From the NCBI GenBank assembly GCA_041572755.1, contig JBFFRY010000038.1:1-17876 (forward strand): a DNA stretch of 17,876 nt. Reading direction: 5' to 3'. The stretch is from JBFELU01 sp041572755 (GTDB lineage Bacteria; Actinomycetota; Acidimicrobiia; Spongiisociales; UBA11373). Numbering within the stretch: position 1 is the first letter of the stretch; the number at the start of each line of letters is the position of its first letter. Below, piece by piece: positions 13,873 through 17,876 of this stretch. A program made the translations under genes and the position numbers. The notes beneath the pieces are model-generated. The model saw nothing but the letters and a program-made list of their open reading frames with translations. It was not told the origin of the DNA and did no database searches.

Positions 13873-14957
13873 GGTGATTCCCCCTTTTGGGCCTCGGTCC
13901 AGGCTTCGGCGACGACCCGGTTGAGCGTCACCATCACCTCATCCACGACCCCGGCGAAGGTGCCGCCGAGGTTCTCCCAGTGGTCGCCACCCGGGTCGGC
14001 CAGCAGGGCGGTGAGCCTGGTTCCCTTCTCGGTGGACTCGAGGCGGTAGGTCCACAGCCAGTCTTCGATCCCCGCCACGTGATAGAGGAGGCTGAGATGG
14101 GAGAACGGCCGCCAGTCTGCGATCTGCTCGATCGTCACGTCCTCGCCGTGCATGCAGTGGTTGACGCTTCCCGCCTGAGGCCGCCCCCCGCTCACCGATA
14201 TGACCTGGGTCACACCCGGCTGCCATTGCGGCCGCTTCTGCCCATCGGTGAGGTAGTCCCAGACGACCTGGGCGGGTGCCGCCGTCTCGAACGACGCCTG
14301 ATAGACGGCGTCTTCGGCGGCGACGAGCACGTCGGTGGCCTCCTCCTCGGCGGCCCAGCGGACCTCCATGTCCTGCACGAAGACCTCCACCGGTCCGGTG
14401 TCATCGAACACCTCGGTGTGCGGTACCAGGTCCAGTGAGGCCGGATCCCACCCCATGACATCCATGATCGCGCGGGTGTAGACCGCGTAGCCGTGGTCGT
14501 CGACCACCTCGGCCGCCGTTCCCTTCGCCAGCCGGTGCAGGACGATGACGTCCATGCCGCTCAGCTCCTTGAATCCGGCGACTCGGCGCACCGCATACTC
14601 GCCCTCGTGGAGGAAGAACTTGAGATCGAGCGTCGGGATCCTCACGCAGGCCCGGCACGGGCACGAGGTGGCGTGGGCCACGTCCCGCAGCCGCCTCCTG
14701 AAAGCGAAGTAGGCGGAGTCGACGGTGTCCATCAGGATCGCCGGGCTCAGGGCACCGGATTCGGCGTAGGCGAAGGCGGCGTCTCCTTCGATCCTCGAGA
14801 TCTCGAAGGTGGGTGTGATCACATCGACGATCGTCTCGATGAGATCCGCGATCACATCCTGGGCATGGGTGATCTCGGTGTCGCCGATGTACTGGCTGTA
14901 TCCCGTGATGTCGGCGAACAGCAGGCAGCCGTGTTCGGTGGCTCCGAGTTCCAGCAT
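13869..14957 (-). CDS. DUF2652 cyclase-like domain fused to SRPBCC domain
   Basis: A 362-residue two-domain protein. Residues 8-200 match DUF2652, a cyclase-like family: GCLLFADITGYSQYI with D16, RIEGDAAFAY with D59, and GMDVIVLHRLAKG, which resembles the VNxAARL helix of cyclases but lacks the catalytic Asn. A cysteine cluster SCPCRAC (C99, C101, C104) precedes the LDLKFFLHEGEY strand and may bind metal. Residues about 212-355 are an SRPBCC/START-like ligand-binding fold (ETAAPAQVVWDYLTDGQKRPQW at its start, LNRVVAEAW at its end), which usually holds a hydrophobic ligand. The ATG at 14957 is chosen because the domain begins there; the frame stays open for 47 codons upstream with arginine-rich sequence. 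There is no Shine-Dalgarno, but an 11-codon ORF ends on this ATG. It is coupled to the downstream cyclase-TPR gene. Confidence 0.85.
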   Translation of the reverse strand: MLELGATEHGCLLFADITGYSQYIGDTEITHAQDVIADLIETIVDVITPTFEISRIEGDAAFAYAESGALSPAILMDTVDSAYFAFRRRLRDVAHATSCPCRACVRIPTLDLKFFLHEGEYAVRRVAGFKELSGMDVIVLHRLAKGTAAEVVDDHGYAVYTRAIMDVMGWDPASLDLVPHTEVFDDTGPVEVFVQDMEVRWAAEEEATDVLVAAEDAVYQASFETAAPAQVVWDYLTDGQKRPQWQPGVTQVISVSGGRPQAGSVNHCMHGEDVTIEQIADWRPFSHLSLLYHVAGIEDWLWTYRLESTEKGTRLTALLADPGGDHWENLGGTFAGVVDEVMVTLNRVVAEAWTEAQKGESP

Positions 14958-14992
14958 CAGGGGTGACCGAGGGGCATGGCGATGGATCGCAT
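14957..14992 (-). CDS. Possible 11-residue leader peptide ORF
   Basis: ATG codes for MRSIAMPLGHP and stops at a TGA that shares its last base with the ATG of the DUF2652 gene (TGATG). A TATGCT -10 box ends ten bases before the leader ATG. The main gene has no Shine-Dalgarno, so termination-reinitiation from this short ORF could load its ribosomes. Short ORFs arise by chance, so this is tentative. Confidence 0.3.
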   Translation of the reverse strand: MRSIAMPLGHP

Positions 14993-15002
14993 AACGGCCG
15001 GG

Positions 15003-15008
15003 AGCATA
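15003..15008 (-). promoter_or_regulatory. -10 box of DUF2652-cyclase operon
   Basis: TATGCT on the minus strand, ten bases before the short leader ORF and 45 bases before the DUF2652 ATG. No good -35 at the expected distance. Confidence 0.35.
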
Positions 15009-15070
15009 GCCAGCCATCCGGGGGAATCTCGATCCGGCCCGGGAGCTCCGCACGGGGCGACCCCGGAGGT

Positions 15071-15160
15071 GTACTTGCCGGGTGGAGGTCCCCACCAACT
15101 GCGAGCGCTAGATCGGAGCGCCGATCGGAGCGCCTTCGAGCCGTTGAGGGGTACTTGACG
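15071..15160 (+). repeat. Spaced direct repeat GTACTTGmCG
   Basis: GTACTTGCCG (15071-15080) and GTACTTGACG (15151-15160) match at nine of ten bases and start 80 bases apart. The right copy contains the -35 box of the large cyclase gene. They may be a duplicated promoter element or two sites for one regulator. Confidence 0.35.
15111..15134 (+). repeat. Tandem 12-base repeat upstream of promoter
   Basis: GATCGGAGCGCC occurs twice back to back (15111-15122 and 15123-15134), exactly 20 bases upstream of the -35 box at 15155. The position suits an activator or response-regulator dimer. The rest of the 237-base divergent gap (14958-15194) holds the two promoters and no gene beyond the short leader ORF. 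Confidence 0.45.
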
Positions 15161-15185
15161 CGCCGGCGGGCGATCCGCATACACT
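15155..15185 (+). promoter_or_regulatory. Promoter of large cyclase gene (leaderless)
   Basis: A -35 box TTGACG (15155-15160) and a -10 box TACACT (15180-15185) are separated by 19 bases. The -10 ends nine bases before the GTG at 15195. This is the best promoter in the window and predicts a leaderless mRNA. Confidence 0.6.
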
Positions 15186-15194
15186 CGGCGAGCC

Positions 15195-17876
15195 GTGCCC
15201 GTCTTTCTCTTCACCGATCTCGAATCGAGCACGCGGCTCTGGGAGCACCATCCCGAGCCGATGACGGTGGCTCTGTCCCGGCACGACGCCATCCTGCGTG
15301 AGGCGATCGCAAAGGCCGACGGGGTGCTCGTCAAGTCGACCGGTGACGGGCTCCTCGCCGCCTTCGAGTCGGTGGGCGGCGCCGTCGCCGCCTCCCTGGA
15401 GTCGCAGCGTGGCCTGGCCGAGGAACCGTGGACCACCCCGGAGCCGCTCCGGGTTCGCATGGGGGTGCACGTCGGCGATGGGGAGCTCCGCGACGGCGAC
15501 TACTACGGGCCGGCCGTCAACCGGGCGGCCCGCATCATGGCTGCAGCCCACGGTGGGCAGATCCTCCTGTCCGGCGCAGCCGCCGCCATCGTGTCGGGTT
15601 CGCTCCCCGATGGAGCCACCCTCGCCGACCTGGGTACCCACCGCCTCAAGGACCTCATCCTCTCCGAGCACCTGTTTCAGCTCTCCCATCGGGACCTCCG
15701 CTCCGACTTCCCGCCGCCCGTCACCCTCGACGCCCAGCCGAACAACCTGCCGACGCAGGTCTCAGAGTTCTTCGGCCGGGAGAGCGAGATCGCCTCGATC
15801 GAAGCCACGCTCGGCACCCCGGCGACCCGCATCATGACCCTCACCGGCCCGGGTGGGGCCGGCAAGACCCGTCTGGCGCTGCAGGTGGCGGCCGAGCGGC
15901 TCCCGGCGTTTCCCGGTGGTGTGTTCTTCGTCGATCTCGCCCCCGAGACCAGCCCCGCCGCCGCCTACGAGGCCATCCTGCGGGCGCTCGACATCCCGTC
16001 GGGGTCGGGGGGCGAGGCCCTCCAGGTGCTGATCGCTCACTTGCGCGACGCCGAGGTCCTCCTCGTTCTCGACAACTTCGAGCAGGTGACCGAGGCCGCT
16101 TCGGGTGTGGTCGATCTCGTGCAGCGCGCTCCCGGGGTCAAGGCGCTGGTCACGAGTCGCGAACCGCTGCGGGTGCGCGGCGAACGCATCTTCCCGGTAC
16201 CGCCGCTGTCGCTCCCGGATCCGCGGTCCGGGGCCGACGTCGTCGCCGCCTCCGAGGCCGCCCGGCTGTTCGCCGAACGGGCCCGATCGGTTCAGCCGGA
16301 TTTCGCCATCACGCCGGAGAATGCCGCGACGGTCGCCGAGATCTGCCTGCGTCTCGACGGTCTCCCCCTCGCCGTCGAACTGGCGGCGGCCCGCCTCAAC
16401 GTCTTCACGCCGGCGGACCTCCTCGAGCGGCTCCGCACCCGCCTCGACATCCTGGGGGCGGGGGGCCGTGATCTCCCGGCCCGCCAGCGGACCCTGTGGG
16501 GCGCCATCGGGTGGAGCTACGAGCTCCTCGACCCTGAGGAGTGCGCCGTCTTCGAGATGATGTCGGTGTTCTCCCCGACCGATCTGGCCTCGTTGGAGGC
16601 GGTCGCCGAGGCGGCTCTCGGCGAGACGTTCATCATCGACGTGCTCGGCTCCCTCGTCGACAAGAGCCTCATCCGCTCCGAGAGCGACGGCGGCACCCAA
16701 CGGTTCTCGATGCTGCACACCGTTCGCGAGTTCGCCGTGGAGCGGCTCGCCGCCGACCCGGACACCGAGGGGGCGGTGCGATCGGCCCACGCCCGCTACT
16801 TCTCGGACCTCATCGAACGCCTCGGGCGGGATCTGCGCAGCGACCGCCGGGAGGAGGCGCTCGACGCGCTGGCGGCCACGATCGGGAATCTGCGCACCGC
16901 GTGGCGGTACTGGGTCGAGGCCGCCGACCTCGAACGGATCTTCTCCCTGATCGACTCCCTGTGGGCGCTCCACGACGCCAAGGGCTGGTATCAGGCCGCC
17001 ATCCAACTGGCCCAGGACGCTCTGGGGGTCCTCCTCAGCTCATCGGAGGAACGCACCGCCGAGGAGCTCACCCTCCGCACCAGCTTGGCGCGGGCCCTCA
17101 TGGCTGTTCAGGGCTACACCGTCGAGGTGGAGCGGGCCTTCGCCGACGTGCTGGCTCTCGCCGACGAGGCCGGCGGCACCGAGCACCGCTTTCCCGTGGT
17201 CCGGGCGCTCGCCAGCTACCGGATGAACACCGCGGATTTCGCCCGGGCCGCCGAGCTCGGCGCCGAGCTCCTCGAGATGGCCGAATCCGAGTCCGACGAC
17301 GCCATCCGCATCGACGGGCACTACGTGTTCGGTGCGGCGACCGCCTTCTCCGGGGATTTCGAGACGGGGCTGTCCCACCTGGAGCGGGCCCTCGACCTGT
17401 TCGACCCGACGCGCCACGGATCCGGCCGCTTCCGGCTCGGGGTGAACGTGGGGGTCGCCGCCGCCACGGCCCAGGGGATGCTGATGTGGATGGGGGGAAG
17501 CCTGGAGCGCGGCGTGACCCGGCTCGGGGAGGCGCTCGACACCGCCCGCCGCCTGGACCACCCCTACAGCCTCGCCTACGCCCTCTGGCACAACGGGCTG
17601 CTGAGCGTGTTCCGCATGCGCTTCGAGGATGCCGCCGCCTACGCCGCCGAACTGGCCGCCGTCGCCGAGGAACGCGACTACCTCGTCTGGTCGACTCTCG
17701 CCAAGGTCCTCGAGGGCGTTGCCCTGACCGGCATGGGCCGGACCGAAGAGGGCTTCGCCCTCACCGAGCGGGGCATGGACCTGTATCAGGGTCTCACCAC
17801 CCCCCCGGTGTTCTGGCCGTCGATGCTGGCGCTGCGAGCCACGGTTCACGCCCTGTCGGGGCAGCCGGACAAGGGC
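15195..17876 (+). CDS. Class III cyclase fused to AfsR-like NTPase and TPR region (cut by window edge)
   Basis: 894 codons are visible and the frame runs off the end. Residues 1-165 are a class III cyclase domain with metal ligands D8 (FTDLESST) and D51 (KSTGDGL), the adenine-selecting pair K47 and D102 (GDYYG), and catalytic N109 and R113 (VNRAAR): a complete adenylate cyclase set. Residues 192-460 are a STAND/NB-ARC-type NTPase with Walker A GPGGAGKT (218-225), Walker B VLLVLDNFEQ (288-297), LVTSREPLRVRGE and the GLPLAVELAAAR motif (389-400). From about 560 on, helical TPR-like repeats follow. The GTG start is fixed by a TGA twelve codons upstream with no other start between, and by the leaderless promoter. 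It therefore begins directly on the first beta strand, a few residues shorter than usual. Such proteins are large signalling switches; their inputs are mostly unknown. Confidence 0.9.
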   Translation, partial: MPVFLFTDLESSTRLWEHHPEPMTVALSRHDAILREAIAKADGVLVKSTGDGLLAAFESVGGAVAASLESQRGLAEEPWTTPEPLRVRMGVHVGDGELRDGDYYGPAVNRAARIMAAAHGGQILLSGAAAAIVSGSLPDGATLADLGTHRLKDLILSEHLFQLSHRDLRSDFPPPVTLDAQPNNLPTQVSEFFGRESEIASIEATLGTPATRIMTLTGPGGAGKTRLALQVAAERLPAFPGGVFFVDLAPETSPAAAYEAILRALDIPSGSGGEALQVLIAHLRDAEVLLVLDNFEQVTEAASGVVDLVQRAPGVKALVTSREPLRVRGERIFPVPPLSLPDPRSGADVVAASEAARLFAERARSVQPDFAITPENAATVAEICLRLDGLPLAVELAAARLNVFTPADLLERLRTRLDILGAGGRDLPARQRTLWGAIGWSYELLDPEECAVFEMMSVFSPTDLASLEAVAEAALGETFIIDVLGSLVDKSLIRSESDGGTQRFSMLHTVREFAVERLAADPDTEGAVRSAHARYFSDLIERLGRDLRSDRREEALDALAATIGNLRTAWRYWVEAADLERIFSLIDSLWALHDAKGWYQAAIQLAQDALGVLLSSSEERTAEELTLRTSLARALMAVQGYTVEVERAFADVLALADEAGGTEHRFPVVRALASYRMNTADFARAAELGAELLEMAESESDDAIRIDGHYVFGAATAFSGDFETGLSHLERALDLFDPTRHGSGRFRLGVNVGVAAATAQGMLMWMGGSLERGVTRLGEALDTARRLDHPYSLAYALWHNGLLSVFRMRFEDAAAYAAELAAVAEERDYLVWSTLAKVLEGVALTGMGRTEEGFALTERGMDLYQGLTTPPVFWPSMLALRATVHALSGQPDKG

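Overview
This GC-rich window is tightly packed with GTG and ATG starts, 4-base stop/start overlaps, and very short intergenic gaps. At least seven genes have a TAnnnT -10 hexamer only 7 to 9 bases before the start codon, which predicts leaderless mRNAs. Together with thiol- and threonine-rich lipoproteins and cyclases fused to ATPase or TPR modules, this points to an actinobacterium (Actinomycetota). The exact lineage cannot be fixed from the sequence. No rRNA, tRNA, CRISPR array, transposase or phage gene was seen.

Left part (1-6838). A minus-strand operon runs DEDDh exonuclease (1658-2203), a protein with a nucleotidyltransferase-like GS...DxD motif (345-1661), and the start of an MFS transporter cut by the window edge (1-348). 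The first two overlap by GTGA. Diverging from it on the plus strand are a small protein made of two copies of a CCxPxRxP unit (2251-2586), a crotonase-family enzyme (2630-3421), and two tandemly duplicated membrane-anchored proteins with NTF2-like regions and eight identically placed cysteines each (3471-4751 and 4794-6146). A threonine-rich lipoprotein (6248-6838) follows. A second, unrelated lipoprotein (6845-7270) faces it tail to tail.

Right part (7344-17876) is a nucleotide-signalling island. It holds four cyclase-type genes. One is a DUF4242-class III cyclase fusion (7344-8150). Another is a cyclase-TPR protein lacking the usual purine-selecting residues (12139-13872). The third is a DUF2652-SRPBCC protein (13869-14957), and the fourth is a cyclase-NTPase-TPR giant that leaves the window (15195-17876). 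Between them lies a plus-strand operon: a CPPED1-like metallophosphatase (8234-9085), a response regulator fused to a cysteine-less glutaredoxin-like domain and a thioredoxin-reductase-like flavoprotein (9082-10737), and a histidine kinase with an N-terminal cyclic-nucleotide-binding domain (10744-12123).

The simplest model is that cyclases make a cyclic nucleotide, the kinase reads it and phosphorylates the receiver domain, and the flavoprotein is the output; the phosphatase may reset some step. This circuit is an inference from gene order and domains. The individual domain calls are seen directly in the sequence.
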